Source of the DNA: Lentzea xinjiangensis
GTDB taxonomy: Bacteria > Actinomycetota > Actinomycetes > Mycobacteriales > Pseudonocardiaceae
Reading direction: 5' to 3'
NCBI RefSeq assembly: GCF_900110955.1
Contig: NZ_FOFR01000024.1
Coordinates: forward strand, 1 to 64,000
DNA length: 64,000 bases
Position numbers and translations under genes: made by a program. Of the stretch, positions 1 to 8,019 are shown piece after piece (position 1 is the first letter of the stretch; every line of letters begins with the position of its first letter). Under the pieces are notes generated by a model. It had not been told where the DNA came from, made no database searches, and was given only the letters and a program-made list of their open reading frames with translations.

Positions 1-132
1 GCCTACCCGAGCCGCCGTGGCCTACCCGAGCCGCCGTGGCCTACCCGAGCCGCCGTGGCCTACCCGAGCCGCCGTGGCCTACCCGAGCCGCCGTGACCCA
101 CCGAGCCACCGTGACCCACCGAGCCACCGTCG
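1..132. repeat. 19-bp tandem repeat with degenerate tail
   Basis: Five head-to-tail copies of the 19-bp unit gcctacccgagccgccgtg occupy 1-95, followed by two 18-bp variants (acccaccgagccaccgtg type) to about 132. The copies are identical, so the array is young or kept homogeneous. It starts at the window edge and may extend further left. There are no spacers, so it is not a CRISPR array. Bases 133-240 hold nothing recognisable except the leader of the sensor kinase. Confidence 0.9.
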
Positions 133-240
133 CACGACCCCAAACCCAGCACAACACGATCCCACCGGCCACCGACGAACAACCCCGAGCACCTCGGAGC
201 ACGGCCCAGCACCGAAGCACACCTCAGTTACCGTGATCAC

Positions 241-1503
241 GTGCACGAACCCGTGTGGAACGAGTGGCAGCGGCCAGGCCCCACCCCCGCCCAGCGACGG
301 CGCGACGTCATCATCGCCGTGATCGTGGTGCTGTGCGCGGTCGAGGCCACCGTGCTGGTCAACAGCATGGGCGCCTTCGCGTTCGGCCAGGCGCCTGACC
401 TGCGGGAGCAGGTCGCGTGGGTGTTCGCGCTGTCGTTGCCGCTGGTGGTGCGCCGCCGGTATCCGCTGGCCGTCATGCTCGTGGTGTCCGCGTTGTTCAT
501 CGCCGCGCAGTGGCGGCAGGTCGGCGACACCTTGGCGCCGTCCGCGATTCTGTTCCTCGCGATCTTCACCGTTGGTGCGTGGGAGCGGAATCGGGGTGTC
601 GCGCGGTGGTCTCGCATCGGTGTCATCGTCGCGATGTTCCTGTGGCTCGGGTTTGGTCTTGTGCGCGCGTTGCTCGGTCCGAGAGAGGCCCTCAAGGGTG
701 CAGAGGGGCCGTTGGACCGGACGCTCGCTTCCGTCCTGTATGGACTGGAGTTCAACATCTTCTTCTTCCTGTTCGCCTACGTGGCGGGCGAGATGGCCTG
801 GACGGCGGCTCGTCGCCGGGCTCAGCTCGAGTTCCAGGCGGAGGAGCTGCGCCGGTCGCAGGAGCAGAACACCCGTGGTGCCATCGCGGCCGAACGCATG
901 CGCATTGCCCGTGACCTCCATGACGTCGTGGCGCACCATGTGTCCGTGATGGGCATTCAGGCCGGCGCCGCGCGTCGCGTGCTTGACTCCGACCCTGCTC
1001 TGGCGCGCGACTCTTTGCAGACGGTCGAGCAGACCGCTCGCACCGCGATCAACGAGCTGCGCGGTCTGCTGGGGGTGTTGCGCGCGGACGCCGAGACCGG
1101 CTCGAAGGCGGCGCCCGGTCTGGACGACCTGCCGGAGCTCATCGAGAACGCCCGTGCCGCCGGGCTGGAGGTCTCGCACGGCGTGTACGGCTCGCCGCGG
1201 GACGTTCCCTCGGCTGTGGCGCTGTCCGCGTATCGCGTGGTGCAGGAGGCGTTGACCAACGTTGTGAAGCATGCTGCCGCACGGCACGTCGACGTGCGGG
1301 TGCGGTTCCTGGACAGCGCGCTGGAGGTGGAGATCGCCGACGACGGGCGTGGCGCCTCCGCTCCGGACGGGTCGGGGTTCGGGCTGGTCGGGATGCGTGA
1401 ACGGCTGGCGGTGCACGGCGGTTCGCTGGAGGCGGGACCACGGCGTGGGGCGGGCTATCTCGTCCGTGCGTCGCTGCCTACGGTTGTGGAGGAGAAGGCG
1501 TGA
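241..1503 (+). CDS. NarL-type two-component sensor histidine kinase
   Basis: 420-aa membrane sensor kinase. The N-terminal part (residues about 20-190) has several hydrophobic membrane segments and no large extracytoplasmic domain, so the signal is probably sensed in the membrane. A short coiled linker leads into a HisKA_3 dimerisation domain; RDLHDVVAHHV carries the expected phospho-acceptor His227. The HATPase domain follows, with an N-box-like EALTNVVKHA, DDGRG and a GFGLVGMRERL lid. The GTG at 241 is the first in-frame start after the upstream repeats. The stop overlaps the start of the response regulator (GTGA), so the pair is translationally coupled. The family phosphorylates LuxR/NarL regulators; the stimulus cannot be read from the sequence. 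Confidence 0.95.
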   Translation: MHEPVWNEWQRPGPTPAQRRRDVIIAVIVVLCAVEATVLVNSMGAFAFGQAPDLREQVAWVFALSLPLVVRRRYPLAVMLVVSALFIAAQWRQVGDTLAPSAILFLAIFTVGAWERNRGVARWSRIGVIVAMFLWLGFGLVRALLGPREALKGAEGPLDRTLASVLYGLEFNIFFFLFAYVAGEMAWTAARRRAQLEFQAEELRRSQEQNTRGAIAAERMRIARDLHDVVAHHVSVMGIQAGAARRVLDSDPALARDSLQTVEQTARTAINELRGLLGVLRADAETGSKAAPGLDDLPELIENARAAGLEVSHGVYGSPRDVPSAVALSAYRVVQEALTNVVKHAAARHVDVRVRFLDSALEVEIADDGRGASAPDGSGFGLVGMRERLAVHGGSLEAGPRRGAGYLVRASLPTVVEEKA

Positions 1504-2150
1504 GCTTGCGAGTCGTGCTGGCCGACGACCAGGACCTGGTCCGCGCCGGCTTCCGGGTCATCCTCGGCACCGAGCCGGGCATCGAGGTGGTCGGCGAGGC
1601 GGGCGACGGGCAGGAGGCCGTCGAGCTGGTGGAGTCGCTGCGCCCGGACGTCGTGCTGATGGACGTGCAGATGCCGCGCATGGACGGCCTCGAAGCCACC
1701 CGCCGCATCCTGTCCGCCGGCAACGGCACGCGGGTGGTCATCCTGACCACGTTCGACCGCGAGGACTACCTCTTCGAGGCGTTGCAGGCCGGCGCGAGCG
1801 GGTTCCTGCTGAAGAACGCCTCGCCGGAGGACCTCGTCGAGTCCGTGCGGGTGGTGGCCCGCGGCGACGCCCTGCTCTCGCCCGAGGTGACCAGGCGGGT
1901 GATCGCGCGGTTCAGCGCGGCCGGTGCCCGGGAGCGGACGCGGCCGCCCTCGTTGACCGACCGCGAGTTCGAGGTGCTGGTCGAGCTCGCGAAGGGCGCG
2001 TCCAACGCGGAGATCGCCGCCGCGTTGTTCCTGGGGGAGACCACGGTGAAGACGCACGTCTCGCGTGTGCTGACCAAGCTCGGGCTGCGCGACCGCACGC
2101 ACGCGGTCGTTTTCGCCTACGAGCAGGGGATCGTCACGCCCGGTGGGTGA
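1500..2150 (+). CDS. LuxR/NarL-family response regulator
   Basis: 216 aa. The receiver domain (about residues 3-120) has the acidic pair in LADDQD, phospho-acceptor Asp55 in VVLMDVQMP and the conserved Lys in FLLKNASPEDL. A GerE-type LuxR helix-turn-helix occupies about 148-205 (LTDREFEVLVELAKGASNAEIAAAL). Start GTG 1500 overlaps the kinase stop by 4 bases, so this is its cognate partner. Targets are unknown. The membrane-protein gene that follows 106 bp downstream on the same strand is one candidate, by position only. Confidence 0.96.
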   Translation: MSLRVVLADDQDLVRAGFRVILGTEPGIEVVGEAGDGQEAVELVESLRPDVVLMDVQMPRMDGLEATRRILSAGNGTRVVILTTFDREDYLFEALQAGASGFLLKNASPEDLVESVRVVARGDALLSPEVTRRVIARFSAAGARERTRPPSLTDREFEVLVELAKGASNAEIAAALFLGETTVKTHVSRVLTKLGLRDRTHAVVFAYEQGIVTPGG

Positions 2151-2202
2151 GACCTACGCAATCTGACGTATGCGGGATCAAAGCGTGAGCGGATGATGCG
2201 CG

Positions 2203-2241
2203 CGCTCGTGGTGGCGAGAGTAAGACGCGACACCACGAGCG
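2203..2241 (+). promoter_or_regulatory. 11-bp dyad directly upstream of a ribosome binding site
   Basis: Perfect arms cgctcgtggtg (2203-2213) and caccacgagcg (2231-2241) are separated by 17 bases. The right arm abuts the Shine-Dalgarno sequence gaaggag of the gene starting at 2257. It could be a regulator operator, or an RNA hairpin affecting translation. It is too close to the start codon to be a useful terminator for the two-component operon. Confidence 0.5.
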
Positions 2242-2256
2242 AAGGAGCGCACCGCG

Positions 2257-2805
2257 ATGACTACCACCACCCGCAAGCTCGGTGGCCGTGCCCGCAAGGC
2301 CGTGCTGCTGGTGCACGTCCTGTCGGCTGCCGCCTGGTTCGGCATCGACCTGGCGCTGGGCGTCCTCGTCGTCGTGGCACTGTCCACTCCGGACACCGGT
2401 ACCGCCGCTGTCGCCATCCAGGCCGTGGACCTGTTCGCGATCTGGCCGATGCTCGGCGCCAGCGTCGTCTGCATGGCCTCGGGCGTCGTGCTCGGCGTGA
2501 GCGGCAAGTACGGGTTGGTCAGGTACTGGTGGGTCGCGACCAAGCTGGTCGTGAACGCCGGCATGTCGGTGCTGATCGCCTTCGCGCTGCGGCCCGCCGT
2601 GGCGGAGGCGGCGCGGATCGGCGCGCGGATGGCGGCGGGCGACCCGGCCGCGGTGATCCCCGCGGGCCTGCTGAACCCGGTCGTGGTCGCGCCGTCGCTG
2701 CTGCTGTTCGCCTACTTCCTGTCCGTGTTCAAGCCTTGGGGCCGCGTCCGCAAGTCAGCGCAGCCAGTCGAGCGCCAGCGCCGCGACCTCGTCCGGGCGG
2801 TCTAG
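2257..2805 (+). CDS. Small integral membrane protein, DUF2269-like
   Basis: 182 aa with four predicted hydrophobic segments (about 15-45, 55-80, 85-110 and 140-160). It starts at ATG 2257 behind a good gaaggag site. It resembles the DUF2269-type small membrane proteins of actinobacteria, judged by the opening histidine in LLVHVLSAAAWFGIDLALG; function is unknown. The last 51 bases overlap the 3' end of the convergent hydrolase gene, so the C-terminal tail (KSAQPVERQRRDLVRAV) may be a poorly constrained extension. It lies downstream of the NarL pair and could be its target. Confidence 0.8.
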   Translation: MTTTTRKLGGRARKAVLLVHVLSAAAWFGIDLALGVLVVVALSTPDTGTAAVAIQAVDLFAIWPMLGASVVCMASGVVLGVSGKYGLVRYWWVATKLVVNAGMSVLIAFALRPAVAEAARIGARMAAGDPAAVIPAGLLNPVVVAPSLLLFAYFLSVFKPWGRVRKSAQPVERQRRDLVRAV

Positions 2806-3603
2806 GTGCAGGAAGTGCCCGGCGCCCGCCACGACCTCGACCCGCGAGCCGGGAGCGAGACCCGCGGCGGCGCCGGCGTAGTTGTCCGGCGTAATGCACC
2901 CGTCCTGCTCACCGGCCAGCACGAGCATCGGGACCGGCGCCGGTTTCTCGGACACCTTCGCGCGGTCGGCCAGCACGGGGTCGTGCAGCGACCGGTCGAA
3001 GTTCGCGCGGTAGAGCCGGAGCGCGCCGGCCCTGACCGCCGGGTCCGCGTACAGGGCCAGGACGTGCTCCGGAGCCTCCAGGCCCGGTGACCACGTGCGC
3101 CACAGGTAGCGGATCAGCGCCTCGTTCAGCAGCGCCTCGCCGACGCCGGGCACCTGGAACAGGAACACGTAGAAGAACCGCTGTTGCTGCGCGGGATCGT
3201 CGAAGATCGTGCCCAGGGTCGCCGGCGGCGGCACGGCCATCGTGATGACGCGCCGCACCCGCTCCGGCCACGCCGCCGCGAGCCGCCCGGCCACCCCCGC
3301 GCCGACGTCGTGCCCGATCACGTCGAGCGGCTCGTCGGACAACGCCGCGTTGACGGCGGCGGCGTCGGCGGCGAGCGTCAGGCCGTCGGCGAACCGCAGC
3401 CGGCCGAGCGTCGCCGGGTGGTGGCCGCGCAGGAACGGCGCGACGACGCGGCGGCCCGCGGCGACCAGCCGCTCGGCGAGGGGGCCGAACGACAGCGGGT
3501 GGTCCGGGAAGCCGTGCCAGCACACGACGAGCGGGCCCTCGCCCGCGGCCAGGGCCGGGAAGTCCAGCCGGTCGGTCCGGATGACGATCTCGTCGAACCG
3601 CAT
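2755..3603 (-). CDS. Alpha/beta hydrolase, epoxide hydrolase/dehalogenase type
   Basis: 282 aa. HGFPDHP near residue 30 is the oxyanion-hole HG motif typical of epoxide hydrolases. The nucleophile elbow reads GHDVGAG, so the nucleophile is Asp99 rather than Ser; this separates it from esterases and places it with epoxide hydrolases and haloalkane dehalogenases. A C-terminal GAGHFLHLDRPDEV supplies the catalytic His. The ATG at 3603 was chosen over one five codons upstream because gggagg lies 5 bases before it. It follows the VOC and ECF sigma genes on the same strand, so it probably belongs to the same transcription unit. Substrate unknown. Confidence 0.9.
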   Translation of the reverse strand: MRFDEIVIRTDRLDFPALAAGEGPLVVCWHGFPDHPLSFGPLAERLVAAGRRVVAPFLRGHHPATLGRLRFADGLTLAADAAAVNAALSDEPLDVIGHDVGAGVAGRLAAAWPERVRRVITMAVPPPATLGTIFDDPAQQQRFFYVFLFQVPGVGEALLNEALIRYLWRTWSPGLEAPEHVLALYADPAVRAGALRLYRANFDRSLHDPVLADRAKVSEKPAPVPMLVLAGEQDGCITPDNYAGAAAGLAPGSRVEVVAGAGHFLHLDRPDEVAALALDWLR

Positions 3604-3704
3604 GAGGTCCTCCCGCATCACCTTCGCAACGCCGCTCCCACGGTAGGGGCACGCCGAGCGGCTCCGGTAGTCCGTCGTCCACCGGGGCCGCCGGCGCCCC
3701 CGGC

Positions 3705-4058
3705 CTACAGGTCCTGGGTGAGGTTCACCGGGTTCCCGTCCGGGTCGAACACGTGCGCGACGCGTTGCCCCCACGGCATGTCGTTGCTCGGCCCGAGCAC
3801 GCGGCCGCCGGCGGCCTCGACCAGCGGCAGCACCGCGTCGACGTCGGGCACCCCGATGCTCAGCGTGATCCGCGGCGCGGCCGTGAGGTCCGCGGGCTCG
3901 GACACGAGCCCGAGCTCCGCGTCCCCGATCACCAGGGTCCGGTAGAACACCGGGCCGTCCGGCGGGTACGAGGACACCTCCCGCGCACCGAGGACCTGCG
4001 CGTAGAACGCCTGCACCCGGTCGAGGTGGGGCGTCACGATGATGGGCTGGATCGCCAT
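3705..4058 (-). CDS. VOC (glyoxalase/bleomycin-resistance fold) family protein
   Basis: 117 aa, a single vicinal-oxygen-chelate unit: ITPHLDRVQAFYAQVLGA-type opening strand/helix, then a second beta-alpha-beta half ending in HVFDPDGNPVNLTQDL. A possible metal ligand is the glutamate-poor FDPDGNP loop, so metal binding is uncertain. The start ATG 4058 has an aggagga site that overlaps the stop codon of the sigma-factor gene. The two genes are 9 bp apart and co-transcribed. In this context it may detoxify a reactive carbonyl or bind a small ligand; its reaction cannot be assigned. Confidence 0.92.
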   Translation of the reverse strand: MAIQPIIVTPHLDRVQAFYAQVLGAREVSSYPPDGPVFYRTLVIGDAELGLVSEPADLTAAPRITLSIGVPDVDAVLPLVEAAGGRVLGPSNDMPWGQRVAHVFDPDGNPVNLTQDL

Positions 4059-4067
4059 GGACTCCTC

Positions 4068-5006
4068 CTAGTCGTCCACGGAGGTACGGGGCGCGGCCCC
4101 GGAACTCATCGGTGAACCGAAGATCGGCAGCAGCTCGGCGACGTTCAGGAACGTCGTGATGCCCGTGACCTGCCCGTCCCGCACGTCGAGCAGCACCAGC
4201 CCGAACGGCTGCTCCAGCCCCGGCCGCAGCTGCCAGTAGGCGGGCGAGCCGTTGGCCGTCACCGGCACCAGCCACGCCCCCGCGCAGGAGGAGTCCGGAT
4301 CCAGCAGGGCCACCGAGATCGGCCCACGACCGCGCAGCCACCAGCGGAACGGCGGCATCGACAACGTGGCGTCCTCGTGCAGCAGGGCCACGAGCGCCCG
4401 CACGTCGTGCCGGTCGAACGCCTCGCAGTACCGGCTCAGCAACGCCCGCTGGACCGGGTCCGCGGGGTTCAGCGGCTCGCCGGGGTCGACGTCGCGCAAC
4501 GTCGCACGGGCCCGTTGCAGCGCGCTGTTCACCGAGGCCTCCGAGACCGAGAGCAGACCGGCGACCTCGGCAGCCCGCCACGCCAGCACATCGCGCAGGA
4601 TCAGCACGGCTCGCTGACGAGGGGGTAGGTGCTGCAGCGCCGCCACGAACGCCAGCCGGACCGTCTCCTTGCGGATGAGCGAGTCCTCCGGCAGCACCTT
4701 CGAGTCGGGCACGGGCTGCACGAACACGCGCTCGTGCAGGGGACCGCCGAGGTCGCCGCCGGCCGGTCCCAGGTCCACGGCCAGCGCGCGGCGCTGGGCA
4801 CTGCGCTGCATGTCGATGCAGATGTTCGTGGCGATGCGGTAGACCCACGTCCGCAAGGTGGCGCGGGAGGAGTCGTAGGTGTCGTAGGCCTTCCACGCGC
4901 GCACAAGCGTTTCCTGCACGGCGTCCTCGGCTTCGAAGCCGGAGCCGAGCATGCGGTAGCAGTAGCCGGTCAGCTCGGTACGGAACGGCTCCAGGGCCTC
5001 GATCAC
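4068..5006 (-). CDS. ECF sigma factor with C-terminal SnoaL-like domain (SigG/SigX5 type)
   Basis: 312 aa. Sigma region 2 (about 5-75) contains GYCYRMLGSGFEAEDAVQE and TWVYRIATNICID. Region 4 (about 140-190) contains LPPRQRAVLILRDVLAW and a recognition helix SEASVNSALQRAR. The remaining ~120 residues (after DPVQRALLSRYCEAFDRHD) form a SnoaL/NTF2-like domain, as in the SigG / TIGR02960 group, where such domains replace a separate anti-sigma factor. Start GTG 5006 gives a protein beginning just before region 2; the open frame runs further upstream but with no homologous residues. It heads a minus-strand unit with the VOC and hydrolase genes. Mycobacterial SigG has been linked to glyoxalase-family genes, which fits this neighbourhood. 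Confidence 0.93.
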   Translation of the reverse strand: MIEALEPFRTELTGYCYRMLGSGFEAEDAVQETLVRAWKAYDTYDSSRATLRTWVYRIATNICIDMQRSAQRRALAVDLGPAGGDLGGPLHERVFVQPVPDSKVLPEDSLIRKETVRLAFVAALQHLPPRQRAVLILRDVLAWRAAEVAGLLSVSEASVNSALQRARATLRDVDPGEPLNPADPVQRALLSRYCEAFDRHDVRALVALLHEDATLSMPPFRWWLRGRGPISVALLDPDSSCAGAWLVPVTANGSPAYWQLRPGLEQPFGLVLLDVRDGQVTGITTFLNVAELLPIFGSPMSSGAAPRTSVDD

Positions 5007-5148
5007 GAACGCGACCCTACGCGGGCGGCGGGCCCGCCGCCCCCTCGTCCGCGGCACCGGCCGGACCAGGGCTTCTAAGTGGTTTCCCAGAAGACTCTCG
5101 TTACGTTTGAGGCGACGGCCATTCACGTCGGGACCCGGGAGCGCGACC

Positions 5149-6186
5149 TTGACCATCGCACAGCAACGCGTGACGCAGCACCCGCTGCTCGAGTTGACGA
5201 CCGGCTTCATGCGCTTCAAGACGTTCGCCGCGGCGGTCGAGCTGGACGTGTTCACCAAGCTCGCGGGCGGCCGCGAAGTGACCCAGAGCGAGTTCGCCCA
5301 GCTCGTCGGACTGCAGGAACGCCCGGCGCGGCTGCTCCTGCCGGCACTGGTGGCGCTGGAGCTGCTGGAGAAGAACGGCGACACCTACCGCAACTCCGCT
5401 GTCGCGGAGGAGTTCCTGGTGAACGACAAGCCGTACTTCTTCGGCGGTTTCGTGCAGTTCTACAGCCACGCGATGTACAAGGGCTGGGAACACCTCGTCG
5501 GCGCTCTGCAGGCGAACACCCCGGTGCTCGCGGCACCGGACGGCGACACCGTGTTCGGCCCCGACGACTTCATGATCCGGTACTTCTGGGAGGCCATGCA
5601 CGCGCTGGCCGGCTTCACCGGTCTGGCGCTGTCCGAGGCCTACGACTTCAGCGCCCACCGGCGCGTCCTCGACGTCGGCGGTGGCTCCGGCGGCATCCCG
5701 ATCGAGCTGTGCCGCCGGGTGCCGGGGCTGACCGGAACGGTGTACGAGCTGGCGCACGTGTGCCCGATCGTCGAGGAGAAGGCCGCCGCGGCCGGGCTCG
5801 CCGGCGTGGTCGACGCCTGCGCCGGTGACTTCACCACCGACGACGCGCTGCCGTCCGGCTACGACGCCATGGTCCTCAGCCAGGTGCTGCACGTGCTGGA
5901 CGAGGACAGCAGCCGCGCGCTGCTGAAGAAGTGCTACGACGCGCTGGAGCCGGGCGGCGCGGTGTTCATCTGCGAGCTGCTGCTCGACGCCGAGCGAACG
6001 GGTCCCGCTCCCGCCGCGCTGATGGGCCTCAACATGCTCATCGCGCACCCCGGCGGGGAGAACTACTCCGACCAGGAGTACCTGTCCTGGCTCGCCGGCG
6101 CCGGGTTCGTCGACCTCGAGGTCGTCCGGTTCGAGGCCGCCGGCGCGACCGGCGCGGTGATCGGCCGCAAGCCCGCGGGGAACTGA
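5149..6186 (+). CDS. SAM-dependent O-methyltransferase (Methyltransf_2 family)
   Basis: 345 aa. The N-terminal winged-helix dimerisation region (about 10-90) is typical of O-methyltransferases of the acetylserotonin/caffeate/anthracycline (DnrK/RdmB) group. The SAM site is VLDVGGGSGGIPIEL near residue 175, followed by GDFTTDD and LSQVLHVLDED, then a C-terminal GFVDLEVVRF strand. TTG 5149, preceded by gggag at a proper distance, is preferred; TTG 5107 would add 14 poorly conserved residues. The hydroxylase gene begins two bases after the stop, so the two make one unit that hydroxylates and methylates an aromatic or polyketide-like substrate. No other biosynthetic genes adjoin it. Confidence 0.92.
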   Translation: MTIAQQRVTQHPLLELTTGFMRFKTFAAAVELDVFTKLAGGREVTQSEFAQLVGLQERPARLLLPALVALELLEKNGDTYRNSAVAEEFLVNDKPYFFGGFVQFYSHAMYKGWEHLVGALQANTPVLAAPDGDTVFGPDDFMIRYFWEAMHALAGFTGLALSEAYDFSAHRRVLDVGGGSGGIPIELCRRVPGLTGTVYELAHVCPIVEEKAAAAGLAGVVDACAGDFTTDDALPSGYDAMVLSQVLHVLDEDSSRALLKKCYDALEPGGAVFICELLLDAERTGPAPAALMGLNMLIAHPGGENYSDQEYLSWLAGAGFVDLEVVRFEAAGATGAVIGRKPAGN

Positions 6187-6187
6187 C

Positions 6188-7927
6188 GTGGGTGACCGTT
6201 CGCCGACCACCCGAGTGCCCGTGCTGGTCGTCGGGGGAGGCGCGGCCGGTCTCACCGCGGCCGTCCTCCTCCACCAGCTCGGTGTCGAGTTCCTGCTGCT
6301 CAACTCCCGGGAAGCCGCTTCACGGCTGCCGCGCGCGCACGTGATCAACCAGCGCACCATGGAGGTCCTGGACGGCATCGGTGTCGCCGGCGAGGTGTAC
6401 CGGCTCGGCACGCCCGCCGCGAACATGACGCACGTCGGCTGGTACACCGGCGTGAGCGGACGGCGGATCGGCGTGCAGGAGCTGTGGGGAGCGGGCGGGC
6501 ACAACCCCGCGTGGGCCGCGGCCAGCCCGTGCCGCACGGCCAACCTGCCGCAGCACCTGCTGGAGGAACTGCTGCTGCGCGAGTGCCCGCCGGACCGCAT
6601 CCGGTTCGGCCACCGCGTGACCGGTGTGTCGCAACAGGACGGTGGGGTCACCGTCGACGTCGTCGCGGGCACCTCGTCGTACACCGTCGAGGCGGACTAC
6701 GTGCTGGCGTGCGACGGCGGCCGCACGATCGGACCGGCGCTCGGCATCCCCTCCGAGGGGGTCGAGGAGATCGCCCGCATGGTCAGCGTGCACTTCGAGG
6801 CCGACCTCTCCGGCGTGCTGGCCGACGACGAGGTGCTGATGCGCTGGCTCGTGCGGCCGGAGACCGGTGTCGGGGTCAGCCTGCTGCCACTGGGCCCGGA
6901 CGAGTGGGGCACCCGCTCGCGCGAGTGGGTGCTGCACCTGAACGAGACGCCGGACACGCCTCTGTCGGACGAGGAGGCGCGGCGCGAGCTGTGCTCGGTG
7001 CTCGAGCTGCCCACTCCGCCGACCGTGCACCGCATCATGAGGTGGACGGTCGGCAGCACGGTGGCGGAGCGGTTCCGCGACGGCCGGGTGTTCCTGCTCG
7101 GCGACGCGGCCCACCGGCTGCCCCCGACCGGCGGGCTCGGCCTCAACTCCGCGGTGCAGGACGCGCACAACCTCGTCTGGAAGCTGGCCGCGGTGCTGCG
7201 CGGCGACGCGGGCGCCGAGCTGTTGGACACCTACGAGGACGAACGCAAACCGGTCGCCGCGGCGAACATCCACCAGGCGGTGCAGAACGCGATCGGTCAC
7301 CTGCTCATCGTGCAGACGCTGGGCATGGGGCCGGAGAGCGATCCGGCCGAGAACGCCATCGCGCTGCGGCGGCTGGACAGCGGCCTGCCGGAGGACCGGG
7401 AGTTCCGCGACTCGGTGCGGCAGGCGTTCGCGGCGCAGGCGGGCGAGTTCGACGCGCTGAACCTGGAGTACGGCTACACCTACGCCTCGGCCGCCGTGGT
7501 GCCCGACGACTCGCCGGAGCCGGACAACCCCGACCCGGTGCGGGTCTACCGGCCCGGCACGCGGCCCGGTTCTCCGCTGCCGCACGCGTGGCTGGAGGAC
7601 CCGCTGGGGGCCAGGGTGGCGCTCGGTTCGCTGGTGCGCCCGGGACGGTGGCTGCTCATCGCCGGTGAGGACGACGGCTGGACGGAGGCGGCGCGGGAGC
7701 TCGGCCTGCCGCTCGACGTCGTGCGGATCGGCCAGACCCGCGGTGACTACCTCGATCCGCGGTCGGCGTGGACGGCCGTGCGCGGCACGTCCGCGGGCGG
7801 TGCGGTGCTGGTGCGGCCGGACCGCGTGGTGGCGTGGCGGTGCGCGGATGCCGTGGCCGACCCCGCGGCCGCGTTGCGCGCGGCGTTCGACGCGGTGACG
7901 TGCCGGGACGTGGCCATCGCTCGATGA
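6188..7927 (+). CDS. FAD-dependent aromatic monooxygenase (PHBH superfamily)
   Basis: 579 aa. The N-terminal Rossmann motif VLVVGGGAAGLTAAVLL binds the FAD ADP moiety. YVLACDGGRTIGPALG matches the DG motif, and GRVFLLGDAAHRLPPTGG is the GD motif contacting the FAD ribityl chain. A C-terminal thioredoxin-like domain (about 430-579) is present, as in polyketide hydroxylases such as RdmE/MtmOIV/PgaE. GTG 6188 lies 1 base after the methyltransferase stop. NAD(P)H-dependent hydroxylation of an aromatic substrate is the family reaction; the substrate is unknown. A perfect hairpin follows at 7936. Confidence 0.95.
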   Translation: MGDRSPTTRVPVLVVGGGAAGLTAAVLLHQLGVEFLLLNSREAASRLPRAHVINQRTMEVLDGIGVAGEVYRLGTPAANMTHVGWYTGVSGRRIGVQELWGAGGHNPAWAAASPCRTANLPQHLLEELLLRECPPDRIRFGHRVTGVSQQDGGVTVDVVAGTSSYTVEADYVLACDGGRTIGPALGIPSEGVEEIARMVSVHFEADLSGVLADDEVLMRWLVRPETGVGVSLLPLGPDEWGTRSREWVLHLNETPDTPLSDEEARRELCSVLELPTPPTVHRIMRWTVGSTVAERFRDGRVFLLGDAAHRLPPTGGLGLNSAVQDAHNLVWKLAAVLRGDAGAELLDTYEDERKPVAAANIHQAVQNAIGHLLIVQTLGMGPESDPAENAIALRRLDSGLPEDREFRDSVRQAFAAQAGEFDALNLEYGYTYASAAVVPDDSPEPDNPDPVRVYRPGTRPGSPLPHAWLEDPLGARVALGSLVRPGRWLLIAGEDDGWTEAARELGLPLDVVRIGQTRGDYLDPRSAWTAVRGTSAGGAVLVRPDRVVAWRCADAVADPAAALRAAFDAVTCRDVAIAR

Positions 7928-7935
7928 GGACGTCC

Positions 7936-7976
7936 CGGTCGCAGGTCGTGCCCCGCCGGAGCACGACCTGCGACCG
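7936..7976. terminator. Strong stem-loop terminator
   Basis: A 16-bp perfect inverted repeat (cggtcgcaggtcgtgc at 7936-7951, complement at 7961-7976) with a 9-base loop starts 9 bases after the monooxygenase stop. It has no T-tract, as is common for hairpin terminators in high-GC actinobacteria. Confidence 0.85.
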
Positions 7977-8019
7977 CACGGACCGATGAGTTCGTGGCGA
8001 ACGGTCCGTACACAAAGGC

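Noticed and set aside
1-132. CRISPR array
   Set aside because: The repeats are directly abutting, with no unique spacers and no cas genes.
2755-4896. One 713-codon minus frame joining hydrolase and sigma-factor regions
   Set aside because: Only its 3' 282 codons carry hydrolase sequence; the upstream part is out of frame with the VOC and sigma genes that occupy it.
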